A stretch of DNA of 64,000 bases, from positions 1,808,001 through 1,872,000 of the forward strand of contig NZ_CP034015.1 in assembly GCF_003855395.1 (NCBI RefSeq). Direction: 5' to 3'. The stretch's first letter is position 1, and each line of letters starts with the position of its first letter. The position numbers and the translations under genes are program-made. Shown in pieces: positions 51,016-61,008 of the stretch. The stretch is from Shewanella livingstonensis. GTDB lineage: Bacteria; Pseudomonadota; Gammaproteobacteria; Enterobacterales; Shewanellaceae. The notes beneath the pieces were generated by a model that was not told the DNA's origin, searched no databases, and worked only from the letters and a program-made list of their open reading frames with translations.

Positions 51016-53091
51016 CTATTCAATAACACGTCTAAAAGGAGGAAGGGCATCAATTAATGATTTGCCATAACGTTTAGTGACCAAACGACGGTCTAAAATA
51101 GTCACTCGGCCATAATCTTGCTCTTTACGTAATAGTCGGCCACAACTTTGGACTAATTTACGTGAAGCATCGGGAATTGTCAGCTGTAAAAATGGATTCC
51201 CGCCTTTTACTTTTAAGTATTCTGCGTGAGCTTGTTCTACCGGTGAAGTCGGCACTGCAAACGGCAGTTTCGTAATAATTAAGTTTGTTAAGTAGTCTCC
51301 GGGTAAATCAAGGCCTTCAGAAAAGCTACCAGTGCCAAAAATAACACTGGGTAGGCCATCATCACAACGTTTTTTGTGTTGCTCTAATATTTGCTGGCGG
51401 GGAATAGCACCTTGAACAAAAAGCTGCTCTTTAGGGATTTTACCTTCAACTAACTCTACCACTTTGTCCATTTGCCAATAGGAAGCAAACAGCACTAATG
51501 TGGCCATTTCACCATCGATTAACGTGACAATATGTTGTGCAAGTTCGGCGGTGTAATTGTCGTCAGTAGGTTCACACACCATTTGAGGAATAAATAAGGT
51601 GGCATTATTTTCATAATCAAATGGAGACAGTAAGGCTAAAAATCGACTGCCATCGTTGATTGATAAGCCAACTTGATGAGCAAAATGATTGAAGCTATTT
51701 AATGCCCGCAGCGTGGCACTGCATAATACTACTCCAGCGGCTTTTTGCCACAACATAGACTCAAGCATAAAACCGACTTCTATAGGCGATGAGCAAAATA
51801 AGTAATCTTGCTGCTTGCCGGTAATTAACTCAGCCCAACGCGCCATTGGTGCGCCTTTTTTACTGTCTTCTTTGGCCATCATCTTCCATAACTTATGCAA
51901 GTTATCTAGCCGTTGTAAGATAAAGCCTGTTTCCGACAGCAAGCCTTCTGATTGATGTTTAGGCACTTCACCATCTTTGATGGCCTCATTTAATACAGAG
52001 ACCACTTTATTAAATTGTTTCACTGCTGAACCGGATGCAGTAGCCAGATTTTCTGCCTGTATTAATAATGATTGCGGTAATTGACCATGTTCAAACCGGA
52101 GTCTAGATTCTGGGTTGGCAAAGAGTTGTGGTTGAGTATCACAATAGTGAGCGACTTGAGTGAGTAAGTTAGTTAAATCGGTGGTGTGATCAAGCATCGC
52201 TTGTACTGGAGCAATAATATGAGTGGTTTTAAGTTGATTTTGCAACTTAGAACAGGTCTTTGAGGCTTTTTCTAACCAATCACATGCTCCCCGAAGCGTG
52301 GCTTGGGCGCTGGAGAAGTCTCTGGCCACAATGGGCAGATGATGAGCTTCGTCGATAACATAAAACATATCTTCAGGTTCGGGTAAAATGACGCCGCCGC
52401 CTAGCTCTAAATCTGCAAATAACAAGCTATGGTTAACAATGAGCACATCCCAAGTGTCGACATCTTCGCGAGCTTTGTGAAACGGGCAATTATGATGCGC
52501 TGATACTTGGCGATGGCAACTGTGCTTATCACAGCAAATTTGTTGCCATAAAAAATCAGGAATAGGGTGTTTTAACGTATCAATTTCACCATTCCAGCGT
52601 TTTTGGTGAAAATCTTGATGGAGCTTTTGTAATTCATTAATTTGACTTTGATCGGGTTTAGTCTGCCACATGGCAATTTGTGAACTGTCTTGGTCACCAA
52701 TCATAGCTTCAAGTTTGGCTAAACATACATAACGTTGACGACCTTTAACCAAGCCAAATTTAAAATCTATACTGGATTGCTGTAAGAAATAAGGCAGATC
52801 TTTATGCAGTAATTGCTCCTGCAGCGCTACGGTTGCAGTGGCAATACAGACTTTCTTCTTAGTCGCAACGGCTAAAGGGATGGCGCCTAAGATGTAGGAC
52901 AAGGATTTACCAATACCGGTACCGGCCTCAACCACAATAATACGACGGTCTTTGTCATATTCACCCGCTAAGGTTTTAGATATTTCCGCTACCATATAGT
53001 TTTGTTCGCGACGAGAACGAAATTGCGGCATAGAGGCGGCAATCTCTTTATAAATGGTGCGAATTTGACTTTTTATGTTATCCGGTAGCAT
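51016..53091 (-). CDS. dinG: DinG, ATP-dependent DNA helicase (XPD/Fe-S type)
   Basis: About 691 residues, the usual length. Walker A in EAGTGIGKSLSY (about 55), DEAH in VIDEAHH (about 240), and a Cys set for a 4Fe-4S cluster (RYVCLAKLEAM, then CCDKHSCHRQ and CPFHKAR). C-terminal motifs include IFGTGSFSEGLDLPG and the QSCGRLLR box. DinG unwinds 5'-3' and resolves R-loops and G4-like structures. The start is ATG 53091, giving MLPDNIKSQI; the frame is open to 53253 but that extension would cross the LexA-type box and the divergent polB gene. It heads a minus-strand operon. Confidence 0.92.
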   Translation of the reverse strand: MLPDNIKSQIRTIYKEIAASMPQFRSRREQNYMVAEISKTLAGEYDKDRRIIVVEAGTGIGKSLSYILGAIPLAVATKKKVCIATATVALQEQLLHKDLPYFLQQSSIDFKFGLVKGRQRYVCLAKLEAMIGDQDSSQIAMWQTKPDQSQINELQKLHQDFHQKRWNGEIDTLKHPIPDFLWQQICCDKHSCHRQVSAHHNCPFHKAREDVDTWDVLIVNHSLLFADLELGGGVILPEPEDMFYVIDEAHHLPIVARDFSSAQATLRGACDWLEKASKTCSKLQNQLKTTHIIAPVQAMLDHTTDLTNLLTQVAHYCDTQPQLFANPESRLRFEHGQLPQSLLIQAENLATASGSAVKQFNKVVSVLNEAIKDGEVPKHQSEGLLSETGFILQRLDNLHKLWKMMAKEDSKKGAPMARWAELITGKQQDYLFCSSPIEVGFMLESMLWQKAAGVVLCSATLRALNSFNHFAHQVGLSINDGSRFLALLSPFDYENNATLFIPQMVCEPTDDNYTAELAQHIVTLIDGEMATLVLFASYWQMDKVVELVEGKIPKEQLFVQGAIPRQQILEQHKKRCDDGLPSVIFGTGSFSEGLDLPGDYLTNLIITKLPFAVPTSPVEQAHAEYLKVKGGNPFLQLTIPDASRKLVQSCGRLLRKEQDYGRVTILDRRLVTKRYGKSLIDALPPFRRVIE

Positions 53092-53124
53092 AGGAAGTAT
53101 GATTTCTGCATAGACTGAATTATG

Positions 53125-53140
53125 CTGTACATAATAACAG
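53125..53140. promoter_or_regulatory. LexA (SOS) box between dinG and polB
   Basis: CTGTACATAATAACAG is a perfect CTGT-N8-ACAG LexA box. It is 34 bp upstream of the dinG ATG and 69 bp upstream of the polB ATG at 53209, so it can control both divergent genes. Both are SOS genes in E. coli. Confidence 0.88.
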
Positions 53141-53208
53141 TGAATTAGCATGCCACGAAGTAATAAATCAAATTGAGTAAACTTGTGCAGGAATTCAAAC
53201 CCACAGTG

Positions 53209-55605
53209 ATGTCGACAGATAATCCACCAACTGAGATTAATGTGAAGGGGCAAGTATTAACTCGCCATGCCATTTATCGCCATGGCCAATTAGTGCTGCA
53301 ATATTATATTAAAACCGCTCAGGGACCTGTGTTAGCAGAGCTTTATCACAGTGAGGTGATATGTTTTTGTCGTCTACAAGACGTAAATCAATTAATCCAA
53401 AAAGCCGGTTTTGTTCTTAAAGCTGAATCGATATCACTGTTGAGCTTTGCTCACGAACCTATTAGCGCATTATATTTAAAATCCAATTCCCAGTTAAAAT
53501 TACTCAGTCGCATTGCTAATGATATTGGTATTAGCTTATTTGAAGCCGATATAAGGCCTGAACAACGCTTTCTTATTGAGCGTTTTATTGCCTTGGACAT
53601 TGAGTGTACAGGTTATTATCAAGCGAGTAAGTCTGTTTTACCGATGCCATTGTTATCGATTAATCGTGCAAGAAAAGTACCGCATAACCAACTTACTACG
53701 ATACCGTTGAAGATGATTTCATTAGATTTTGAGTGCAGTTTTGCAGGAGAACTCTATTCAGTTGGTTTGTATGGTGCAAATTATCAATGTGTGTTTATGG
53801 TGGGCGAACCACAAGCAAATTGTCATCAATTTATTACTTGGGTAAAAGATGAAGTTACACTGATACAGCGATTAATTGCGTGGTTCAGAGAATATGATCC
53901 CGATATTATTATCGGCTGGGCAGTCGTCACCTTTGATTTAGCTTTGCTGTATAAACGCTGCTTATTACATAACATTCCATTAGTCATTGGTCGCGGAAAT
54001 ACTGAGTTAAATTGGAAAGTGGCTGACAAATATCGACCAGAGACCTTATCGTTACCCGGTCGTGTTGTATTGGATGGTATTGATTGGCTTAAAGCGGCAT
54101 TTTATCAATTTGACAGTTTTTCGTTGGAGTCTGTATCACGACAATTATTAGCGGAAGGTAAAGCCATTGATCATGTTGAAAATCGTGGTCAAGAGATTAC
54201 CCATTTATTTGAACAAGATAAAAATGCACTGGCTTTTTATAACATTACTGACTGTAGGTTGGTGTGGGATATTTTCGAAAAAACCCAGTTATTAGATTTT
54301 GCCCTTGAACGCGCTAAGTTAACGGGGTTGGAGTTTGGCCGAGTGGGAGCATCGATTGCGGCATTTTATCATTTGTATTTACCTCACTTACATCGAGGTG
54401 GCTTTGTTGCGCCTGCATATCCAGCCAGTAATGGCTTAGAAAGCCCTGGTGGCTATGTTATGCCCTCTATTCCTGGCTATTACAAAGATGTTTTAGTATT
54501 AGATTTCAAAAGCCTATACCCGTCGATTATCAGAACTTTTCTTATTGATCCGAAAGGCTTAGTCGAAGGAATGCATGCAAATAATATCAACCGTGACTCA
54601 GACACTGTCGCGGGATATTTAGGGGCTCAATTTAGTCGGCAATCGCCTATTTTACCTGCATTAGTTGCTAGCCTTGCAGAACAAAGGGAGTTAGCCAAAA
54701 GTGATAAAAATGCACCTTTATCGCAAGCAATAAAAATTATAATGAACTCTTTATATGGCGTGCTCGGCTCTAGAGGTTGCGTATTTCATGATGCGAAGTT
54801 AGCGAGTTCTATTACCATGCGCGGTCATCAAATAATGAAGCTGACAAAAAAATGGATTGAAGAGTGCGGTTATCAGGTTATTTATGGTGACACCGATTCA
54901 ACATTTGTGTGGTTAGGCGATAATCATGGGATTAAAGATATCCAAGCGGTTGGTAAGCACCTATCAGTATCAATAACCGAACGTTGGCTTAAATGGTGTG
55001 CACAAGAATATCAATTAGACAGTTATCTTGAGCTGGAGTTTGAAACCCACTTTGAACAATTTATTATGCCTACCTTAAGGGGCTCGGATGAAGGCAGTAA
55101 AAAGCGTTATGTCGGCGCGGTGTCAAATGATCAGCAACAATTAACTCTAACCTTTAAAGGTATGGAGCAGGTGAGGAGTGACTGGAGCCCTATTGCTCGC
55201 AGAATACAATATCACTTATATGAATTGTTTTTTAAAGGTGAGGATGTCATTGATTATTTGAGCAATGAGCTGGCAGCAATTAAAGATGGCGCTAGAGACA
55301 ATGAGCTTATTTTTAAAAAGCGCTTAAGGCGCAATGTTGAAGATTACACGGCTAAATCATCACCTCATGTTAAAGCTGCAAAACAGCTTGCTAAAATACT
55401 TGGAGACGTAAACGTTACCCGAAAAGGCCAACAAATCCGCTATGTCATGACCCTCACAGGTGCACAGGCCATTGAAGCAAAACCACAGAATATTGATTAC
55501 GAATATTACATTAGTAAACAAATTAAACCCATCGCAGAGCCCATCTTGCAATTGTGTGGGCATAGCTTTGATGCATTGGTAAATAATCAGCTGTTATTGC
55601 TTTAA
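53209..55605 (+). CDS. polB: DNA polymerase II (family B)
   Basis: About 798 residues, matching E. coli PolB along its length. The 3'-5' exonuclease motif I is ISLDFECSFAGELYSVGL (D-x-E), with later FFDLA-type VTFDLALLYK and NITDCRLVW. Polymerase motif A is LVLDFKSLYPSIIRTF, motif B KIIMNSLYGVLGSRGC, motif C VIYGDTDSTFVWL, and KKRYVGA follows. It functions in translesion synthesis and replication restart. The frame runs back to a TTG at 53173, but ATG 53209 is preferred since the family starts near it (VLTRHA follows); both lie downstream of the LexA-type box, so SOS induction is likely. Confidence 0.93.
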   Translation: MSTDNPPTEINVKGQVLTRHAIYRHGQLVLQYYIKTAQGPVLAELYHSEVICFCRLQDVNQLIQKAGFVLKAESISLLSFAHEPISALYLKSNSQLKLLSRIANDIGISLFEADIRPEQRFLIERFIALDIECTGYYQASKSVLPMPLLSINRARKVPHNQLTTIPLKMISLDFECSFAGELYSVGLYGANYQCVFMVGEPQANCHQFITWVKDEVTLIQRLIAWFREYDPDIIIGWAVVTFDLALLYKRCLLHNIPLVIGRGNTELNWKVADKYRPETLSLPGRVVLDGIDWLKAAFYQFDSFSLESVSRQLLAEGKAIDHVENRGQEITHLFEQDKNALAFYNITDCRLVWDIFEKTQLLDFALERAKLTGLEFGRVGASIAAFYHLYLPHLHRGGFVAPAYPASNGLESPGGYVMPSIPGYYKDVLVLDFKSLYPSIIRTFLIDPKGLVEGMHANNINRDSDTVAGYLGAQFSRQSPILPALVASLAEQRELAKSDKNAPLSQAIKIIMNSLYGVLGSRGCVFHDAKLASSITMRGHQIMKLTKKWIEECGYQVIYGDTDSTFVWLGDNHGIKDIQAVGKHLSVSITERWLKWCAQEYQLDSYLELEFETHFEQFIMPTLRGSDEGSKKRYVGAVSNDQQQLTLTFKGMEQVRSDWSPIARRIQYHLYELFFKGEDVIDYLSNELAAIKDGARDNELIFKKRLRRNVEDYTAKSSPHVKAAKQLAKILGDVNVTRKGQQIRYVMTLTGAQAIEAKPQNIDYEYYISKQIKPIAEPILQLCGHSFDALVNNQLLLL

Positions 55606-56174
55606 ATTAACTCATCGTGGCGTAAATGCTTTCACTTCAGAGTAAAACTAAGCTGAAGTGACTTGCTTGTGTCGAGTACTCATTTCTTCAACTAAAAAGT
55701 AAGCATCACATATTTTGTTGCTATCCACGGGCTAATTTCATAATAAGCCATCGCCCCTCGAATGTTAATTAACTGCTTACTTATTGCCATTTATTAACAC
55801 TTAACACTTTTATATTTGTTACAAGTGATAAATAAATACCTACCCAGACAAAAAAATATTTTGAAACAGGAGCTTAGGTTTTTAGGTTTAGACTTGGCTA
55901 ATTTTACATCAAAAAAACTAATATTGTTAAATCGTTGTTATTGTAGGTTATTTTTTTTACCTGTTCATATTTATTAACAGCTTAGGCTTTTACATTTGAT
56001 TAACTTTTGCGCTTACAGCACTTCAAATGTTGATTAGTTGTTTCAAATGTGATTTTATTGCATCTGTAATTGAGGGGTTGTGATTTTTTTCTGTTACATT
56101 CCTTCATTGAACTAACACCTAAAAAGGTTGTTAGCATTATAAGAAAGACATAAAAAAGTCCAGGGAGATAGACA
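55606..56174. other. AT-rich region upstream of the TonB-dependent receptor
   Basis: About 570 bp without a gene. Just after polB is a hairpin TCACTTCAG (55632-55640) with CTGAAGTGA (55653-55661) but no T-run, a weak terminator candidate. The receptor promoter must be in the AT-rich second half. I see no clear Fur box or riboswitch. Confidence 0.5.
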
Positions 56175-58781
56175 ATGCATAAGAACGTATTAGCTAAATC
56201 GGTGCGCTTAGCACTGATCAGTGGTGCTGCAGCAGCAGCATTTGCTTCGCCAGCAGTTTTTGCTGCTGATGAAGATGGCGCAAAAGTAGAACGTATCGAG
56301 GTTACTGGTTCGCGTATTAAGCGTTCTGACCTTGAAGGCGCTTCACCAATTACGACCATTACAACTGAAGATATGAAGATGGAAGGTAACTTTACAGTTG
56401 CTGACGCCCTTCGTAACAGTAACTTAAACTCTTTCGGTTCATTCTCTGAGCGTTCAGGTAGTTCTGCACAATCTCAAGCAACTATCAACTTACGTGGTGC
56501 TGGCTCAAGCCGTACTCTAGTACTTATTGATGGTAAGCGTTTCCCAGGTTCACCTACTCTAGGTGGTGCATCTGCTAACTTGAACGCTATTCCAATGGCT
56601 GCAGTAGAACGTATCGAAATTCTAACTGATGGTGCATCTTCTACTTACGGTTCTGACGCTATTGCTGGTGTTGTTAACATCATCATGAAGAAAAATTACC
56701 AAGGTATCGAATTCAATGTCGGTGGTGGTTCTCGTGACCGCGATGGCGGCTTAACAAGTAAAGAATTCTCTGTTGTTGCGGGTTATCAAATGGATAAAGG
56801 TAACATTACTTTTGCATTTGATCATCAAGATCGTCAAGGTATTGCAGATGCAGACCGTGACTTTACTGCACCATGGATGGAAGACTTAAATGGTGACGGC
56901 GTTATTCAAGCATATTCTGAGACAGATGGCTGGAGTTATTATGGCGCAAGCGTAAAAGGTCCTGATGGAATTTATCAGCCATCTCCGCTTTGTGGTGATT
57001 TAGCTGCTGAATATGGTGATAATGTATTTAAACAAGTGCGCGGTGACGATGCATTTGGCGCGGGTTCAGATTTGTGTATGTATGCATATGGTAATGTGTC
57101 ATATAACAAAGCCTCTACAGAGCGTAATACAGTATATGTAGATGCCAACTATGAAGTTGCAGAAGACGTAGAGTGGTTTGGTCGTGTAATGGTTACACAA
57201 AATAACTCTTTCGGTCGTTATGCTCCTCCAGCTGCGCCTTGGAACAATATGGCTGCAGATAACCCACATAACCCATTTGATGTAGAAGCAAAAGGTTATT
57301 TTCGTTGGGTTGGTATTGGTACTCGTGATGGTAACGTAGATGATTATAACCAAGATTACCTAACAGGTTTACGCGGTACAATCAGTGCGCTAAATGATGC
57401 CGAGTGGGAAGTTTATTACCACCACAACATCGCCGATAATAAGTCTATCGGTGAGTACTACTTAAGCTATTCTGGTCTTGCTTATAACCAAGCTAACGGT
57501 ATCGACTTAGGTTCAGAAGCTGGCATCAATAACATGAAAGCGACTACTTTGACTCAAGGTAGTGCGACATTTGATCAATATAACGCTGGTATTGGCTTTG
57601 ATGCGTTTGAATTACCAGGTGGTGCAGCAGCGCATTACGTCGGAGTAGAATATTTTGACCAACAGTTTAGCGAAGTATATGACGCACAGTCAGAAGCTGG
57701 CTTAATTGGTGGTAGTGCGGGTAACTCTGCTGCTGGTGATCGTCAAGTATGGGCAATGTTCTACGAAGCGGTATTACCGTTAACTGATGACATTGAATTA
57801 AACCTTGCAGCTCGTTACGATGATTACAGCGATTTTGGCGATAACATTGCTCCTAAAGCAGCAATTCGCTGGCAAGCACTTGAGAACGTTGTAGTTCGTG
57901 CATCGTACTCAGAAGCATTCCGTGCACCAGCATTGGATCAACTATTTGCCGCAACGACTTACAGTGCTGCTGATGGTATCGATAAGCCATATTGTGAATC
58001 TACTGGTACACCTTGTAGTGAAAGACAGTTTGACACGTATATTAGTGCTAACAAGGATCTTGGTCCTGAAACTTCAGAGTATATTAACTTTGGTGTAGCA
58101 TGGGATATCGTTGATAATATCGGCTTAAAAGTTGATTATTTCAACCTGAACATTGACGATGTAATTGCTCAACGTTCAATTACTAGTGTTATGACTGGTA
58201 TTAATGAAGGTACGTTAGCTCCTGGTAATACATTCTATGTAAAACGTGATCCTGCATCTGCTGGCCAAAGTATTGGTGCTGCTTATGAAATTGGTACCGG
58301 TTATAGCAATGCTAATACCTTAGAAATTTCAGGTATCGATGTTGCCTTAAACGCCAAGTTTGAAACTAATATTGGTGACATAGGCTTTAACTGGACAAAT
58401 AGCTTCGTTCTTGATTATATCGAAGAAGTTGACGGCGGTGCAGATTCTCGTGATACATCTGGTTGGAATGGTCAACCAGACTTCAAGTCAGTGTTAACTA
58501 CCAACTACAATATGGGTAATCATAGCGTATCTTGGAACATGAATTACACCTCATCTACATACTACTTTGAAGATGATGCTTCGAAAGGAGAATTGGATTC
58601 ATGGTTAATTCATAACTTAAGTTATGTTTATGATGCAGGTAACTATGGTTCAATCTTATTAGGTATTAATAACTTAACAGATGAAGACCCAGTGCTTTCA
58701 CCAGATGGTAAGTTTGAGAACCCTGATTTGTATAATAACTACGGTCGTGAATATCGTGCAAGTTATACTCTTAAGTTCTAA
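56175..58781 (+). CDS. TonB-dependent outer membrane receptor
   Basis: 868 residues. Signal peptide 1-30 (ends PAVFAADED), TonB-box-like VERIEVTGSRIKRSDLEG (about 38-55), plug domain (to about 175) with GSSRTLVLIDGKRFPGSPT and SSTYGSDAIAGVVNIIMKKNY, then a 22-strand barrel ending in the aromatic terminal strand (YNNYGREYRASYTLKF). The sequence is of the large Alteromonadales/Caulobacter TBDR type that often takes up peptides or oligosaccharides, so substrate is not clear. The ATG at 56175 follows CAGGGAGATAGACA. It is followed by a strong terminator, then a methyltransferase and the TonB2 operon. Confidence 0.93.
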   Translation: MHKNVLAKSVRLALISGAAAAAFASPAVFAADEDGAKVERIEVTGSRIKRSDLEGASPITTITTEDMKMEGNFTVADALRNSNLNSFGSFSERSGSSAQSQATINLRGAGSSRTLVLIDGKRFPGSPTLGGASANLNAIPMAAVERIEILTDGASSTYGSDAIAGVVNIIMKKNYQGIEFNVGGGSRDRDGGLTSKEFSVVAGYQMDKGNITFAFDHQDRQGIADADRDFTAPWMEDLNGDGVIQAYSETDGWSYYGASVKGPDGIYQPSPLCGDLAAEYGDNVFKQVRGDDAFGAGSDLCMYAYGNVSYNKASTERNTVYVDANYEVAEDVEWFGRVMVTQNNSFGRYAPPAAPWNNMAADNPHNPFDVEAKGYFRWVGIGTRDGNVDDYNQDYLTGLRGTISALNDAEWEVYYHHNIADNKSIGEYYLSYSGLAYNQANGIDLGSEAGINNMKATTLTQGSATFDQYNAGIGFDAFELPGGAAAHYVGVEYFDQQFSEVYDAQSEAGLIGGSAGNSAAGDRQVWAMFYEAVLPLTDDIELNLAARYDDYSDFGDNIAPKAAIRWQALENVVVRASYSEAFRAPALDQLFAATTYSAADGIDKPYCESTGTPCSERQFDTYISANKDLGPETSEYINFGVAWDIVDNIGLKVDYFNLNIDDVIAQRSITSVMTGINEGTLAPGNTFYVKRDPASAGQSIGAAYEIGTGYSNANTLEISGIDVALNAKFETNIGDIGFNWTNSFVLDYIEEVDGGADSRDTSGWNGQPDFKSVLTTNYNMGNHSVSWNMNYTSSTYYFEDDASKGELDSWLIHNLSYVYDAGNYGSILLGINNLTDEDPVLSPDGKFENPDLYNNYGREYRASYTLKF

Positions 58782-58813
58782 ATTCTAATTACAAATTAAT
58801 TAGATATAAGAAA

Positions 58814-58834
58814 GGCTCCTTCGGGAGCCTTTTT
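58814..58834 (+). terminator. Terminator of the TonB-dependent receptor gene
   Basis: Stem GGCTCC/GGAGCC with TTCG tetraloop and five T residues, preceded by an A-run. Confidence 0.93.
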
Positions 58835-58881
58835 AGTTAGCGAGTATTTAGCAATATATTACAATTAATTGAGGAGATAAG

Positions 58882-59868
58882 ATGAATAATCACTGGAGTG
58901 AATATTGGCAACAAGGGCACACTACTTCATTCGGTGAAGCATTATCAGGTAATTATGAAGGTGTCTTAAAAAATGTTTGGCAACCAATATTTAACAGCCT
59001 ACCTAAAGGTTTTTTAGTCGTCGACGTTGGTACAGGTAATGGCTCATTGCCGCTTTTGTTACGCGATGAATTATCAGCAAGTGAACTAACCGGTAGGATT
59101 TTTGGCGTTGATTTAGCCGAAGTTAATTTAATTAGTTCACCAAACCAAACTAGTCATAATATCGATATTACCTTGATGTCAAATACTAGTAGCGAACAAC
59201 TCCCATTTGAAGCAAGCTCCGTAGACCTCTATATATCCCAGTTTGGCTTTGAGTATTCAAACGTTGAGCAATCCTTTAATGAAGCGGCTAGAGTATTAAA
59301 AGACGATGGTCAATTTGTTATTGTTTTCCATCATAGTGGCTCGATGATCCTTAACCGAAATAGAAGCATTTTGACGTTAATTGCTAAAGAAGAAGTTCAT
59401 TTATTGATTAATTGCTTAGCTAAAATGGCCAATGCTATGGGCTCTGTTAATAGTCAAACTGATGTTGAGCGGATTAAGAAAGACCTTCAATGTGAAAATA
59501 TCAGAGCAGAAGTTAATCGTCTTATTACATCGCTGGTAATGTTTGATGAAGCGGCAACACAAGATTGTGGATTAATGAGTTTTGTCGCTCAATTTTTTAA
59601 GGCTGGATTATTTTGGCCTGTTACAAAAAAGTTAGAATTTATTGAATTTATGGCAATACAAATGGATACGCTGAAAATACGATTGACTGAATTGGTCAAT
59701 GCAGCATTTGATGAAACTAAATTGGCAACATTTGTCGGTAAGTTTCACCAGAATGATTTTATGTTAAATGAGCTCAAAGTCTTAAAAAGTGAACAAAATG
59801 AAGTCTTAGGGTGGTATTTACATGCCTCAAAATTAATTTATAAAATCGAAAAAGCATCAATAAATTAA
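58882..59868 (+). CDS. Class I SAM-dependent methyltransferase
   Basis: 328 residues with a Rossmann methyltransferase core in the N-terminal half: motif I LVVDVGTGNGSLPLLL (about 45-60), an acidic strand end FGVDLAEVNL (about 74-83), ASSVDLYISQFGFEYS (about 111-126) and an ADV-like LKDDGQFVIVFHHSG (about 146-160). The C-terminal half is helical with no recognised domain. Substrate unknown. The ATG at 58882 follows GAGGAG. It lies alone between the receptor terminator and the TonB2 operon. Confidence 0.87.
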   Translation: MNNHWSEYWQQGHTTSFGEALSGNYEGVLKNVWQPIFNSLPKGFLVVDVGTGNGSLPLLLRDELSASELTGRIFGVDLAEVNLISSPNQTSHNIDITLMSNTSSEQLPFEASSVDLYISQFGFEYSNVEQSFNEAARVLKDDGQFVIVFHHSGSMILNRNRSILTLIAKEEVHLLINCLAKMANAMGSVNSQTDVERIKKDLQCENIRAEVNRLITSLVMFDEAATQDCGLMSFVAQFFKAGLFWPVTKKLEFIEFMAIQMDTLKIRLTELVNAAFDETKLATFVGKFHQNDFMLNELKVLKSEQNEVLGWYLHASKLIYKIEKASIN

Positions 59869-60225
59869 AAAGCTGAGTTGCCCTCATTTTATAACTGATT
59901 GAATAAAAACAAATAATATTTTCCTGTTAAGATTAAATTATTATACATTTATGTTGAACATGTTTAATTATTAACCTTTCGTCAACATTAACCTCTTTAA
60001 CGACTCTTTCCACACGTTTTTAAACTTTGCAAATGTTGACATAGGTCAACATTTTGTGAAATGATGCCAACGGGTCTACGCTTTAATAGGCGTAGAAAAG
60101 GGAAGAAAAACTAACAATCACAAGAAAAAGACGTGCTTAGTTGAAGTAACATTGATTAACAATTTTAGATCATGGTTATTTTGCAGAGTTGAACTTTTTA
60201 ATTCACTTCAAATTGGTTGGGAACT
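59869..60225. promoter_or_regulatory. Operator region upstream of the DUF3450-ttpC-tonB2 operon
   Basis: A perfect inverted repeat AAATGTTGAC (60031-60040) and GTCAACATTT (60045-60054), spacer ATAG, looks like a strong operator. The TGTTGA/TCAACA core recurs further upstream at 59952-59957 and 59982-59987. The regulator is not identified. A further hairpin TCTACGC/GCGTAGA lies at about 60073-60093 in the leader. The start codon follows at 60226. Confidence 0.6.
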
Positions 60226-61008
60226 ATGTCCAAGGTAAGCAATAGAACAAAAATCGCTACTGCACTTGTTGGCGCTCTGGCTTTAGCTGGTAGCAACTTC
60301 GTTGTTGCAGATCCTTTAGCTGACGTTCAAAAAGCCGATAGCAGCCTTAATGCTGCTTCAGCTGCGTCACAACAGAAAGTCGACAAATATTTTGACCAAG
60401 CACAAGACATGCTTTTTGAGTATGGCAGCGTAGCTGATGAACGTGAATCATTGAAAGCATATAATGATTACGTTGCAGGCTTGGTAGCTGATCAACAAAA
60501 TTCACTTGATTTAATTCAAACTGATATTAACGGCGTAGATAAACTTCGTCAGGGCGTTGTACCATTAATGTTTAAAATGGTTGATGCTTTAGAGCAGTTT
60601 GTAAACTTAGATTTACCATTTAACATTGAAACTCGTCAGAATCGTGTTAAAAATTTAAAAGATATTCTTAATACTGCAGAAGTTACATTAGCAGAGAAAT
60701 ATCGTCTAATTCTTGATGCTTATAGCATCGAACGTGAGTACGGTAGTTTCGTTGCTGTTCATACCGGTAAGTTAAATCTAGACGGTAAGGAAGTGTTAGT
60801 CGATTTCTTTAATTTAGGCCGAGTTGCACTTTATGCACAAAGCTTAGATCAAAAAATAGCATGGATGTATGATGCTGATGCGAAGTCTTGGAATAAGTTA
60901 GACGATAGCTACCTACGTGATATTACTAAAGGTATCCGCATTGCTCGCAAGCAAGGCGCTCTAGACCTATTCGCATTACCAATTCCTGCTGCGGAGACTG
61001 CACAATAA
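60226..61008 (+). CDS. DUF3450 periplasmic protein of the TonB2 operon
   Basis: 260 residues. Signal peptide (NRTKIATALVGALALAGSNFVVADP), then a long helical coiled-coil protein: LQAQK-like ADVQKADSSLNAASAASQQKVDKYFDQ, followed by VVPLMFKMVDALEQFVNLDLPFN (about 115-137), and AVHTGKLNLDGKEVLVDFFNLGRVALYAQS (about 182-211), typical of DUF3450. The family sits in TtpC-TonB2 operons and is periplasmic; its mechanism is not known. The ATG at 60226 is preferred over the TTG at 60217. The stop overlaps the ttpC ATG (TAATG). Confidence 0.88.
   Translation: MSKVSNRTKIATALVGALALAGSNFVVADPLADVQKADSSLNAASAASQQKVDKYFDQAQDMLFEYGSVADERESLKAYNDYVAGLVADQQNSLDLIQTDINGVDKLRQGVVPLMFKMVDALEQFVNLDLPFNIETRQNRVKNLKDILNTAEVTLAEKYRLILDAYSIEREYGSFVAVHTGKLNLDGKEVLVDFFNLGRVALYAQSLDQKIAWMYDADAKSWNKLDDSYLRDITKGIRIARKQGALDLFALPIPAAETAQ

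Noticed and set aside
53092..53253. N-terminal extension of DinG
   Set aside because: It would span the LexA-type box and the polB start region and shows no DinG similarity.
56000..56359. A 119-codon minus-strand ORF at the start of the TonB-dependent receptor
   Set aside because: Antisense to the receptor signal peptide and plug, low complexity, no start signal.
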